Assembly (NCBI RefSeq): GCF_036014115.1
Contig: NZ_CP107913.1
Span: 6,131,501 to 6,195,500, forward strand
Source of the DNA: Streptomyces sp. NBC_00448
GTDB lineage: Bacteria; Actinomycetota; Actinomycetes; Streptomycetales; Streptomycetaceae
Reading direction: 5' to 3'
Length of the DNA: 64,000 nucleotides
The notes below the pieces were generated by a model. That model ran no database searches and was not told the origin of the DNA. It was given only the letters and a program-made list of their open reading frames with translations. Position 1 is the first letter of the stretch. Every line of letters begins with the position of its first letter. Below, piece by piece: positions 33,226 through 41,517 of this stretch. Both the position numbers and the translations under genes were made by a program.

Positions 33226-33307
33226 GGAGGCTCGGCTGGCTGTCGGGGGCCGTGCGTGCCCCCACCGGCAGGTGGTCCTCGGCCGACAGCACCGGGGCGC
33301 CCGGGGG

Positions 33308-34465
33308 TCAGGGGCGCCGTCCACGGAGTCCGCGGCGTTCGCCTTCGGGGCGGGACGGGGGGGAGTCAGCGAGGCGGACCACCGGGTCCTGGGGGCCCTC
33401 ACGGCCCGCGACCACCGGGTAGTCCGCGCGGAGCGCCTTCGCCCGGTACTGTGCCGCGTCCGCCAGACGGAAGAGGCGCCGGGCGGAGCGGACCGGTCCG
33501 ATCGGGTCACCGGTGGAAGCGAGGCCGCAGGCCACTCCGTCACCGACTTCCAGTTCGGCGGCGCGGCGGCACAACTCGTCGGCGGCGCGTACGACTTCGT
33601 CGGCGGTCTGCCCCACCGCGACGAGGCAGAACTCGTCCCCGCCGAGCCGTGCCGCGAGACTCCCGGGAAGCATCGCGCCGCAGAGCGAGAGGAGCGAGCC
33701 GAATCGTTCCAGCAACCGGTCGCCGACCGCGTGCCCGAGCCGGTCGTTGACCCGCTTCAGCCCGTTCAGGTCGCACACCACCAAGCTCACCACCGCGCCC
33801 TGCTCCCGGTGCAGTTCCAGCGCCTCGTCCAGCCGCACGTCCACCGCCCTGCGGTTGCCGAGGCCGGTCAACGGATCGGTGAACGCGAGGAGTTGGACTT
33901 CGGCGAGACGTTCGGTCTGGGCGATCCCGGACGCGATCAGCGCGGCCAGCACCGTGGCGAAGTCGGCGTCCGCGCGGTCGAAGCCGGCCTCGCCCACCCG
34001 CCGCGCGACGTACAGCTCGCCCCACGCCCGCCCGTGCAGCACGATCGGCGCGACCACGCAGCTGCCCCGCCCGCGCCGCCGCAGCGCCGCGGCCCGGCCC
34101 CAGCTTCCTCCGCCGGGGGACGTACCGGTCGCGTCCTTCGTCTCCACCCACGCGTGCGGCTCACCGCCCGCGGCCCAGGTGCCGTGCAGGAACTCGGCGA
34201 TCTCCGGGAAGTCGTGCACCGAGTACGACTCGTCGGCCGGCTCCGCCTCCTCGCCCGGGGCCAGGTCGCCGTCGTTGACCAGGACCCGCAGCCGGCCGGT
34301 CTCCCGCTCCCACGCCGAGACCGCGGCGAAGGTGCCCTGCATCGCCAACCGGGCGCGGCGCGCCCCCGCCCGGACCGTCGCACGCGGGGTCTGCGCCGTG
34401 GCCAGCGCCTGTGCCAGCTCCACGACCGCCCGCAGCCGCACATCGGCTGTACCTTCCGCCATCAC
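33308..34465 (-). CDS. cdgE: Diguanylate cyclase with GAF domain
   Basis: A 385-residue cytoplasmic protein. Residues about 10-185 fit a GAF sensor domain; residues about 190-350 are the GGDEF domain, with FTDPLTGLGNRRA, DLNGLKRVNDRLGHAVGD and an intact GGDEF at 275-279. It should make c-di-GMP from two GTP. The allosteric RxxD site expected five residues before GGDEF is absent, so product inhibition is not predicted. The GAF-GGDEF layout and the location next to hutH and the enoyl-CoA hydratase gene match CdgE of S. coelicolor (recollection). The start is GTG 34465 or ATG 34462. c-di-GMP controls development in Streptomyces through BldD. Confidence 0.85.
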   Translation of the reverse strand: MMAEGTADVRLRAVVELAQALATAQTPRATVRAGARRARLAMQGTFAAVSAWERETGRLRVLVNDGDLAPGEEAEPADESYSVHDFPEIAEFLHGTWAAGGEPHAWVETKDATGTSPGGGSWGRAAALRRRGRGSCVVAPIVLHGRAWGELYVARRVGEAGFDRADADFATVLAALIASGIAQTERLAEVQLLAFTDPLTGLGNRRAVDVRLDEALELHREQGAVVSLVVCDLNGLKRVNDRLGHAVGDRLLERFGSLLSLCGAMLPGSLAARLGGDEFCLVAVGQTADEVVRAADELCRRAAELEVGDGVACGLASTGDPIGPVRSARRLFRLADAAQYRAKALRADYPVVAGREGPQDPVVRLADSPPSRPEGERRGLRGRRP

Positions 34466-34650
34466 CCCAGGCTAGGCACCTTTGCCCCGCCTTGACGCTC
34501 GACCGGCCCCGCACTGAGCCGAACGGACCTCCCCCGAATCCCGGCGACCGGTCCGGGGGCCGATACGGGGGGCGGGTCCCGGGCCGGTCCGGGGCGGGGC
34601 CTGGGCCGGTGCGGGGGTCGGAACGGAGGTCGATACGGGCCCCGGCCCGC

Positions 34651-34686
34651 GGCGGCGTAACAGGCGGCGTAAGAGGCGGCGTCAGA
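34651..34686. repeat. Three tandem 12-bp repeats at a gene end
   Basis: GGCGGCGTAACA, GGCGGCGTAAGA and GGCGGCGTCAGA follow one another. The last unit contains the stop codon of the enoyl-CoA hydratase gene (minus strand, 34682-34684). The preceding 150 bases up to 34495 are G-rich and hold no gene. Confidence 0.75.
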
Positions 34687-35497
34687 GGCCGGGCCAGGCC
34701 GGCGGGCGCTTCTCGTTGAACGCCGCGACCCCCTCCGCCCGGTCCGCCGAGAACGCGACGGTGCGCCAGGCCGCGTCCTCGACCTCCAGGCCGGTCCGCA
34801 GGTCCAGCCCGTGGCCGACCCGCAGGGCCTGCTTGGCGGCGCGCAACCCCACCGGGGAGTTCCCCGCGATACGCTCCGCGAGGGCGAGAGCGGCGGTACG
34901 GGCCTGGCCCGCGGGGACGAGCTGGTCGACCATGCCCAGCCCCAGCGCTTCGGCCGCCGGGACGCGGCGCGCGGTGAAGACCAGTTCCGCGGCCCGGGCG
35001 GCGCCCACCCGGCGCGGCAGCAGTTGGGTGCCGCCGCCACCGGGGATGACGCCCACGGACACCTCCGGCAGCCCGACCACCGCGGACTCGTCCGCGACGA
35101 TCAGGTCGCAGGCGAGGGCGAGTTCGTAGCCGCCGCCCAGGGCGAACCCGCCCACCGCGGCGATCGCGGGCATCGGCAGGTCCAGTACGCCGCCGTACGC
35201 CGCCCGTGCGCGCGGGCGCTGGCGCAGCAACTCGGCGTCGCTCAGCGAGTTCCGCTCCTTCAGGTCCGCTCCGGCGCAGAAGGCGCGCTCGCTCGACGAG
35301 GTCAGCACCGCGACGCTCACGGCCGGGTCCGCGGCCACCGCCGCACACGCGGCCGCGATCGCCTCGGCCATGCCCGTCGACACCGCGTTCATCGCCTTCG
35401 GGCGGTCCAGCACCACCTCGGCGACACGGTCCCCGTGCCGGCGCACCACCACGACGTCCCCGAACCTCCGCGCGCCCTCTTCCACTTGCTCGCCCAT
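34682..35497 (-). CDS. Enoyl-CoA hydratase/isomerase family protein
   Basis: A 271-residue crotonase-fold enzyme. The oxyanion-hole segments are AFCAGADLKE (about 71-80) and AAVGGFALGGGYELALACDLIVA (about 113-135). The catalytic Glu positions are present: YELALACD supplies the first, and GLPEVSVGVIPGGGGTQLLPRRVG the second. With both Glu residues it should hydrate trans-2-enoyl-CoA in fatty acid or amino acid breakdown. The start is ATG 35497. It is transcribed toward cdgE, with a 216-bp gap. Confidence 0.9.
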   Translation of the reverse strand: MGEQVEEGARRFGDVVVVRRHGDRVAEVVLDRPKAMNAVSTGMAEAIAAACAAVAADPAVSVAVLTSSSERAFCAGADLKERNSLSDAELLRQRPRARAAYGGVLDLPMPAIAAVGGFALGGGYELALACDLIVADESAVVGLPEVSVGVIPGGGGTQLLPRRVGAARAAELVFTARRVPAAEALGLGMVDQLVPAGQARTAALALAERIAGNSPVGLRAAKQALRVGHGLDLRTGLEVEDAAWRTVAFSADRAEGVAAFNEKRPPAWPGL

Positions 35498-35673
35498 TCC
35501 GCCCGTCCCTCCCGCGCTCGGTTAACGATCGCAAACCTCCCGCCATCCTCGCACGGCACCGCGTCCGACCGCCGCCGTCCCGGCGGAGCTTGCGGCGTGG
35601 CTTTACGGGCCCGCGCCGGGTGATGAGCATGGAACCGCACGGCGCCGCGTGGGCGCCGGAGGGGGTGGGCGGC

Positions 35674-36330
35674 GTGAACAGGTGGCAGCGGGTCTCGGTC
35701 GCGGCGGTGACCGCGTCGGCGGTCGCGGGGTGGGTCGTGCTGTGGCTGGTGGTGGCCGACCGCGCGTGGGAGGCGCCGGCCCGGATCGCGCTCACCGTGA
35801 CCGCGGCCGCCCTGCTGGTGGCCGTGCTGACCGCCCTGCCCCTGCGCAAGGGGGAGGACCTGGGCGAACACCTCGGCGCGTCCGCGGTGGCGCTCGCCCT
35901 GGTCTGGAGTTGCGCGGCCTCGACCGCGTGGAGCACGCACGCGCTGCGGGAGTGGGGCTACTCTCCCACGAAGGTCCGCGCGACCGTCACCGCGTGCCGC
36001 CGGGACGGCACCGTGGTGAACCCGGATGTCGGCTCCAGCCAGGACGTGTACTCCTGCGTCTACCACTGGAGCGTCGACGGCCGCTCCCACCAGCAGCGCC
36101 GCGACGCCGCCCGCCGCTACTCCGACGGCACGGTCTCGTCCGTCCACGTGGACCCGTCGGGCGCCGCGCACAGCCACAGCGTCACGAACGTCGTCTTCGC
36201 GCTCCTCGCCGCCGCCGTGTCCGGCGGCCTCCTGCTCTTCGGCCTCGGCGCCTTGGCGGTGGACCGCCGCGACCGGCGCCGCGAGGACCGCCGCCGGGCC
36301 CGCCGCGAGGACCGCCGGGGCGGCGGGTGA
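35674..36330 (+). CDS. DUF3592-like four-helix membrane protein
   Basis: A 218-residue membrane protein with three N-terminal helices (about 8-28, 33-53, 67-87), an exposed domain (about 95-165) containing TACRRDG, SCVYHWSVDGRSHQQ and VHVDPSGAAHSH, and a fourth helix (about 168-192) followed by a strongly basic Arg-rich tail. The exposed region resembles DUF3592 domains of unknown function. The start chosen is GTG 35674 because GGAGGGGG lies 8 bases upstream; ATG 35623 in frame is an alternative that adds 17 residues. Its stop is 33 bases before hutH, in the same direction, so they may share transcripts. Confidence 0.65.
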   Translation: MNRWQRVSVAAVTASAVAGWVVLWLVVADRAWEAPARIALTVTAAALLVAVLTALPLRKGEDLGEHLGASAVALALVWSCAASTAWSTHALREWGYSPTKVRATVTACRRDGTVVNPDVGSSQDVYSCVYHWSVDGRSHQQRRDAARRYSDGTVSSVHVDPSGAAHSHSVTNVVFALLAAAVSGGLLLFGLGALAVDRRDRRREDRRRARREDRRGGG

Positions 36331-36363
36331 CAGGGAACGATTCAGTGCTTAGGGTTTGTGAAT

Positions 36364-37920
36364 ATGGATATGCAGAACGTGGTGGTGCTGGGCGCGCACG
36401 GTACGGAAGCGGAAGACGTCACAGCCGTCGCCCGCGGCAACGCGCGGATCGAGGTCGGCGCGGAGGCGCTGGAAGGCGTCGCGCGAGCGCGCGACGTGAT
36501 CGACGCGCTCGCCGCGAAACCGGAACCGGTCTACGGCGTCTCGACGGGCTTCGGCGCGCTGGCGGTGCGCCATATCAGCCCGGAGCTGCGCGCCCAGCTG
36601 CAACGCAGCCTCGTACGGTCGCACGCCGCGGGCATGGGCCCGCGGGTGGAACGCGAGGTGGTGCGGGCGCTGATGTTCCTGCGGCTGAAGACGCTGGCGT
36701 CGGGCCGTACCGGGGTGCGCCCGGTGGTCGTGGAGACGATGGCGGCGGTGCTGAACGCGGGCATCACCCCGGTCGTGCACGAGTACGGCTCGCTCGGCTG
36801 CTCCGGCGACCTCGCGCCGCTCGCGCACTGCGCCCAGGTGCTGATGGGGGAGGGCGAGGCGGAAGGGCCGGACGGCGTGGTGCGCCCTGCGGCGGAACTG
36901 CTCGCCGAGCACGGCATCGAGGCGGTCGAGCTGCGCGAGAAGGAGGGCCTGGCCCTCATCAACGGCACCGACGGCATGCTCGGGATGCTCGTGATGGCCT
37001 GCGCGGACCTGGCGGGGCTGTTCACCGCGGCCGACGTCACCGCCGCGCTCACCCTCGAAGCGCTGCTCGGCACCGACCGGGTGCTCGCGCCCGAACTGCA
37101 CGCGATCCGCCCGCACCCCGGGCAGGCGGCCAGCGCGGACAACATGCGCAGGGTGCTCGCGGGCTCCGGCCTGACCGGCCACCACCAGGACGACGCGCCG
37201 CGGGTGCAGGACGCGTACTCCGTGCGGTGCGCGCCGCAGGTCGCCGGGGCCGGGCGGGACACCCTCGCGCACGCCCGGCTGGTCGCCGACCGCGAGCTGG
37301 CCGCGGCCATCGACAACCCGGTGGTGACGGAGGCCGGCACGGTCGAGTCGAACGGCAACTTCCACGGCGCCCCGGTCGGTTACGTGCTGGACTTCCTCGC
37401 GATCGCCGCGGCCGACCTCGCGTCGATCGCGGAGCGGCGTACGGACCGGTTGCTCGACAAGAACCGGTCGCACGGGCTGCCGCCCTTCCTCGCCGACGAC
37501 CCGGGCGTGGACTCCGGGCTGATGATCGCGCAGTACACCCAGGCGGCGCTGGTCAGCGAGATGAAGCGGCTGGCGGTGCCCGCGTCCGTCGACTCGATCC
37601 CCTCCTCGGCGATGCAGGAGGACCACGTGTCCATGGGGTGGTCCGCGGCGCGGAAGCTGCGGACCGCGGTGGACGCGCTCACCCGGGTCATCGCGGTGGA
37701 GATGTTCGCGGCCACCCGGGCGCTGGAGATCCGTACCACCGGGACCGAGCTGCGCCCGGCGCCCGCCACCGCCGCCGTGCTCGCCGCGCTGCGCGCCGCC
37801 GGGGTGCCCGGGCCCGGGCGGGACCGCTTCCTCGCGCCCGACCTCGCGGCCGCGGAGGCCTTCGTCCGCTACGGCTCCCTGGTCCGGGCCGCGGAGAGCG
37901 TGACGGGGCCGCTGGCCTAG
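36364..37920 (+). CDS. hutH: Histidine ammonia-lyase
   Basis: A 518-residue lyase that converts L-histidine to urocanate, the first step of histidine degradation. The self-made MIO cofactor comes from the CSG triad in YGSLGCSGDLAPL; most bacterial enzymes have ASG, but Streptomyces HutH has CSG, so this is normal here. YGVSTGFGAL, NGTDGMLGML, QDAYSVRCAPQV, SNGNFHG and SSAMQEDHVSM complete the active-site set. The start is ATG 36364, 9 bases after AGGG; GTG 36358 is too close to that site. No other hut genes are adjacent, as usual in Streptomyces. Confidence 0.95.
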   Translation: MDMQNVVVLGAHGTEAEDVTAVARGNARIEVGAEALEGVARARDVIDALAAKPEPVYGVSTGFGALAVRHISPELRAQLQRSLVRSHAAGMGPRVEREVVRALMFLRLKTLASGRTGVRPVVVETMAAVLNAGITPVVHEYGSLGCSGDLAPLAHCAQVLMGEGEAEGPDGVVRPAAELLAEHGIEAVELREKEGLALINGTDGMLGMLVMACADLAGLFTAADVTAALTLEALLGTDRVLAPELHAIRPHPGQAASADNMRRVLAGSGLTGHHQDDAPRVQDAYSVRCAPQVAGAGRDTLAHARLVADRELAAAIDNPVVTEAGTVESNGNFHGAPVGYVLDFLAIAAADLASIAERRTDRLLDKNRSHGLPPFLADDPGVDSGLMIAQYTQAALVSEMKRLAVPASVDSIPSSAMQEDHVSMGWSAARKLRTAVDALTRVIAVEMFAATRALEIRTTGTELRPAPATAAVLAALRAAGVPGPGRDRFLAPDLAAAEAFVRYGSLVRAAESVTGPLA

Positions 37921-37970
37921 CCGGTGGGTGTCCGGACCCGCGGCCGGGTCCGGGTCCGGTCCGGGGGAGC

Positions 37971-38005
37971 GTCCGGACCCGCATCGCCGGCATGCGGGTC
38001 CGGAC
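37971..38005. terminator. Bidirectional terminator after hutH
   Basis: A perfect 14-bp stem (GTCCGGACCCGCAT at 37971-37984 with ATGCGGGTCCGGAC at 37992-38005) and a 7-base loop. A second shorter hairpin with CCGGACCC arms lies just before it. Both are between convergent genes. Confidence 0.85.
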
Positions 38006-38055
38006 AGGTCAGGGTGCGCCCGCCGTCGTCCTCGGCGTCAGATCCGCCAGGTCTT

Positions 38056-39000
38056 TCAGATCTTGTTGAAGATCTTGGAGTAGGCGTACCCGGTCGGCTT
38101 GTCGTACTGGTCGACCTCCCAGAAGGCCAGTTCCTGAACGCCCTTCGACGCGGCGAAGCTCTCCAGGGTGGAGGCGTTCGCCTGGGTGAAGTCCTCGTCG
38201 TCGTCGTTCTGGCCGGCGATCGGGGTCAGGCCCATCCGGGCCCAGTTCTGCGCGGCCGAGCCGCCGTAGATGCTCGCGAACTGCTTCTCGGCGGCGGTGG
38301 CACCGGACTCCGCGTCCGCCAGGGCGTTCTCGCCGTCGCCGAAGTCCATGGTCATGAGGTTCACCGCGCTGGTCTTCACCCCCGCCGACTGCGCGTTCTT
38401 GAGCAGGGTGGTGACGTCGGACTCCATGCCGTCCGGGTCCACGGCCACCGTCCAGTCGATCTGCACGGACGGGTCGGCCTGCTGGAGCGCCGCCAGGGCC
38501 TGGTCCCGCCGGGCGTTGGCGTTGCCGTTGGCGAGGGTGTCGCCCTCGATGTCGAAGTCGAGCCGGGTGACGCCGTAGGTGCTGACCACCTTCTGGTAGG
38601 CCGCGGTGAGGCTGGAGACCGAGGTACAGGTCTGGGCGAGTTCCTTGCTGCCGGCGCCGCCGAAGGACGGGATCACGTTGCCGCCGGCCGACTTCACCGC
38701 GTTGATCTGGGAGCTGAAGGCGCCGACCGAGTCCCCGCCGTCCTCCCACTGGAGGGTGCAGCCGGACTTGGAGGTGAGGAAGGCCAGCGTGTAGTTCTTC
38801 AGCCCGCTCGCGCTCTGGTCGGCGGCCATGTCCTTGGCGGTGGAGGAGTCGATCTGCAGGTACGGCGCCGCGAACTGGGCGGGGAGCGCGGTCGGGGCCA
38901 TGGCGGCGGCGTGGGCGCCGGGGGCCGCGGCGAGCAGCGCGAGCACCGGGGCGACCGCGGCCGCGGCGACGAGTGCGGGGCGGACGGGTGACTTGGCCAT
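38056..39000 (-). CDS. Secreted GH18 chitinase
   Basis: A 314-residue secreted protein, mostly one glycoside hydrolase family 18 barrel. Residues 1-32 are a signal peptide ending AHA. The catalytic strand reads VTRLDFDIEGDTL: the first Asp of the usual DxxDxDxE motif is Thr, but the two inner Asp and the catalytic Glu are there, as in several short actinomycete chitinases with a DFDIEG core. FGGAG, NLMTMDFGD and the C-terminal ELAFWEVDQYD strand are also family features. No chitin-binding domain is attached. The start is ATG 39000 behind GAGAGG. Inverted repeats upstream may control induction. Confidence 0.9.
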   Translation of the reverse strand: MAKSPVRPALVAAAAVAPVLALLAAAPGAHAAAMAPTALPAQFAAPYLQIDSSTAKDMAADQSASGLKNYTLAFLTSKSGCTLQWEDGGDSVGAFSSQINAVKSAGGNVIPSFGGAGSKELAQTCTSVSSLTAAYQKVVSTYGVTRLDFDIEGDTLANGNANARRDQALAALQQADPSVQIDWTVAVDPDGMESDVTTLLKNAQSAGVKTSAVNLMTMDFGDGENALADAESGATAAEKQFASIYGGSAAQNWARMGLTPIAGQNDDDEDFTQANASTLESFAASKGVQELAFWEVDQYDKPTGYAYSKIFNKI

Positions 39001-39062
39001 GGTGAAACCTCTCGGGAGGCGGAGGAGACAGTGGGGGAGCGCAAGACCGGCAGGGGCTAACA

Positions 39063-39099
39063 GGTTAGGAAAGCTTCCTAACCATGAGTCAGCATGGTT
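39063..39099. promoter_or_regulatory. Overlapping inverted repeats upstream of the chitinase gene
   Basis: GGTTAGGAA and TTCCTAACC flank AGC (39063-39083), a perfect 9-bp inverted repeat. Overlapping it, AACCATG and CATGGTT flank six bases (39080-39099). They lie 63-99 bases before the start codon, where a repressor would act. The sequence is not the DasR box known for chitinase genes. Confidence 0.65.
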
Positions 39100-39159
39100 G
39101 GGCCGTTGGCTGGTGCACGTCAAGACCCGGAGTTCAGATAAATGAATCGCGGCCACCCT

Positions 39160-39320
39160 CTTGACCGAGGTTTTGCCTGTCGCGGGGGCTCGCGGGCGGG
39201 GTGGGGGCGTGGCCGGGGCTGGGCTTGGCCGGGCCGACGGGGGCCGATGGGGGAGGGGCGACGGGGGAGAGGCGCGCCCGGCGGTGGGCGGGGGAGGGCG
39301 GGCTGGGCGGAGAGTGGCCG
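39160..39320. other. G-rich tract between chitinase and LAETG protein genes
   Basis: The plus strand carries many runs of three to five G at short spacing (about 39184-39310). No gene is visible. The 39001-39322 gap otherwise holds only the chitinase promoter region. The tract follows the 3' end of a leftward gene, so it could form G-quadruplexes in the DNA. Confidence 0.45.
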
Positions 39321-39322
39321 GC

Positions 39323-39664
39323 TTACTCCTCCGGGTCGGCGTCCTCCGCCGCTTCGGCGACCTGCAAGGCGTGGCGGGAGCGGCGGGTGGCGTTGACGAC
39401 GAGGCCGGCGCCGGCGAGGAGGAAGACGGCGCCGCCGATGACGTAGGGCTTCGTGTCGATCATGCCGGTCTCGGCGAGCGACCCGGCGGGCTCCGCCTGG
39501 GTGGTGGTCGCGGGGGTCCGGGCGGAGGTGGCGGCCGGTGCGGTGGCCGCGACGGTGAAGGTGTCCGCGACGGTGGCGGTGCCCGCGTGTGCCGAGGGGA
39601 CGAAGTAGAGCGCGGCCAGCACGGCGGCGGCGGCCACGGCGACGTACGGGCGGGGCGAGGCCAT
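39323..39664 (-). CDS. Small LAETG sortase-anchored surface protein
   Basis: A 113-residue protein with a signal peptide (1-27, ending AHA), a Thr/Ala/Pro-rich mature part of only about 35 residues, and a sorting signal: LAETG near residue 68, one hydrophobic helix (VIGGAVFLLAGAGLVVNA), then RRSRH. LAxTG is the class E sortase motif used for chaplins and related surface proteins of Streptomyces. The tail after the helix is unusually long and acidic (about 15 residues ending EDADPEE). No folded domain is present, so it may act as a spacer or coat peptide. It is divergent from the L,D-transpeptidase gene. Confidence 0.8.
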   Translation of the reverse strand: MASPRPYVAVAAAAVLAALYFVPSAHAGTATVADTFTVAATAPAATSARTPATTTQAEPAGSLAETGMIDTKPYVIGGAVFLLAGAGLVVNATRRSRHALQVAEAAEDADPEE

Positions 39665-39953
39665 CTGATCCCCCAGCGGATGCGGCGAGTTGACCGTAAG
39701 AGCCGATCGTAGTGACTGGCGGCGGCCGGTGGGAAGCGGCGGGTCGGCCCGACGGGGATTCGCCGGCCGTTCGCGGTGCGTGGCGGGCGGCTACGGAAAG
39801 CCACGTGACGGTCATCACGGGGAGTACGTGTCAAAGCCCACAATTTCCATCGGAAGGGACATATCTGGCGCCGAGGCTGTTTCCATGGATGGCGGAAGAA
39901 GCCCCGCGCCGATCGTTTCGGCCTGCGGGCGACCCCGATCATGGGAGAGACGC

Positions 39954-41375
39954 GTGACGCCGCCCGACACCGGAAAATCCCCCGCCTCCGCAGAGGACGG
40001 CCCCGCCGAGCACGGCCCGACCGGAGTAGTCCGCCGGAAGCGCACCGTGTTCCGCCGCGGCACCCTCGCGGCGCTCGCGGTGGTGGCCGGCGGCGCGGTG
40101 GCGCTGACCGCGTGCGGCCACGGCGACAGCGGCAAGGACAGCAGCCAGAACGCGGCCGCGTCCGTCTCCCCGACGACCGGCGCCACCTCCGCCGACCCGG
40201 GCTCCAGCCCCACCACGAGCCCGACCACCAGCCCGCAGACGCAGGCCCGGGAGGACGCGGCCGCGGCCAAGCACACCTCGACCGCGAAGATCACCATCTC
40301 GCCGAAGTCCGGCACCACCCAGGCCGCGGTGAGCGGCGCGGTGAAGGTGAGCGTCACCGGCGGCAAGCTGACCAAGGTGACGATGACGGCCACGTCGACC
40401 GGCCACACCGTGGCGGGCAGGATATCCGCCGACGGCACCACCTGGACGCCGAACGCGACGCTCGCGCACGGCCTCCAGTTCCGGATATCCGCCACCGCCG
40501 GCGACTCGCAGGGGCGTACGACCTCCACGCAGGCCACGTTCGGCACCAAGGCGGCCACCGGCAGCTTCGTCGGGTACTTCACCCCGGAGGACGGCTCCAC
40601 GGTGGGCGTGGGCATGCCGGTCTCGATCAACTTCAGCAAGGCGATCTCGTCCGCCGACCGGGCCGCCGTGCAGCGCGGGATCTCCGTGCAGTCCAGCAGC
40701 GGGCAGCAGGTCGTCGGCCACTGGTTCAGCTCCACCCGGCTCGACCTGCGGCCGCAGAGCTACTGGCAGGCGGGCTCGCACGTCACGCTCAATCTGAACC
40801 TGGCGGGCGTCGAGGGCGCCCCGGGCGTCTACGGCACGCAGCACAAGACGGTCGGCTTCGACGTGGGCCGCTCGCAGGTCTCCACGGTGGACGCCGCCAC
40901 GCACATGATGACCGTGGTCCGCGACGGCAAGGTGATCCGCACCCTGCCGATCTCCGCCGGCGGCGACGGGCACACCACCTACGACGGCCAGATGGTCATC
41001 GAGGAGAAGGACCAGACCACCCGGATGAACGGCGCGACGGTGGGCTTCACCGACGACGACGGCAAGGGCGAGTACGACATCCCCGACGTGCCGCACGCCA
41101 TGCGGCTGAGCAACTCCGGCACGTTCATCCACGGCAACTACTGGTCCGACAAGTCGATCTTCGGCACCGCCAACACCAGCCACGGCTGCATCGGGCTGAG
41201 CGACGTCAAGGGCGGCAAGGACGACACGACGGACGCGGCGTGGTTCTACAACAACTCGCTGATCGGCGACGTGGTCGTGGTGAAGAACTCGCCGGACAAG
41301 ACCATCCAGCCCGACAACGGCCTCAACGGCTGGAACATGTCGTGGAGCAAGTGGGTGGCCGGCTCCGCGCTGTGA
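39954..41375 (+). CDS. L,D-transpeptidase lipoprotein with Ig-like domains
   Basis: A 473-residue cell-wall enzyme. A cytoplasmic N-terminus of about 30 residues precedes a hydrophobic stretch and the lipobox LTAC. A Ser/Thr/Pro linker follows, then two Ig-like domains (about 105-200 and 205-300) as in mycobacterial LdtMt2. The YkuD catalytic domain (about 310-440) contains the histidine motif FIHGNYW and SHGCIGL with the catalytic Cys. It makes 3-3 cross-links in peptidoglycan. The start is GTG 39954, behind GGGAGAG; the frame extends upstream but without a signal or ribosome binding site. Confidence 0.92.
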   Translation: MTPPDTGKSPASAEDGPAEHGPTGVVRRKRTVFRRGTLAALAVVAGGAVALTACGHGDSGKDSSQNAAASVSPTTGATSADPGSSPTTSPTTSPQTQAREDAAAAKHTSTAKITISPKSGTTQAAVSGAVKVSVTGGKLTKVTMTATSTGHTVAGRISADGTTWTPNATLAHGLQFRISATAGDSQGRTTSTQATFGTKAATGSFVGYFTPEDGSTVGVGMPVSINFSKAISSADRAAVQRGISVQSSSGQQVVGHWFSSTRLDLRPQSYWQAGSHVTLNLNLAGVEGAPGVYGTQHKTVGFDVGRSQVSTVDAATHMMTVVRDGKVIRTLPISAGGDGHTTYDGQMVIEEKDQTTRMNGATVGFTDDDGKGEYDIPDVPHAMRLSNSGTFIHGNYWSDKSIFGTANTSHGCIGLSDVKGGKDDTTDAAWFYNNSLIGDVVVVKNSPDKTIQPDNGLNGWNMSWSKWVAGSAL

Positions 41376-41457
41376 GCCGAGCCGAGCCCGGGCAGGTAGC
41401 CAGCCGGGCAGGCAGTAAGCCGTACGGGAGTGGCCGTACGGGAGTGCGCCGGGCGAA

Positions 41458-41514
41458 GTGAGCCGGGCGGTACGGGTCGCGTCTCGGGGGCGCGGCCGGT
41501 ACCGCCCGGCTCAC
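41458..41514. terminator. Long hairpin between convergent genes
   Basis: GTGAGCCGGGCGGTAC (41458-41473) pairs perfectly with GTACCGCCCGGCTCAC (41499-41514); the loop is 25 bases. It separates the L,D-transpeptidase and ROK genes and should stop transcription from both sides. Confidence 0.8.
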
Positions 41515-41517
41515 TCG

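Noticed and set aside
29400..33300. Prophage or integrative element
   Set aside because: No integrase, excisionase, replication or structural phage gene was found, and no attachment-site repeats were recognised. It is kept only as an accessory block.
36778..36820. Defective HutH active site (CSG instead of ASG)
   Set aside because: Streptomyces histidine ammonia-lyases carry CSG in this loop, so the enzyme is expected to be normal.
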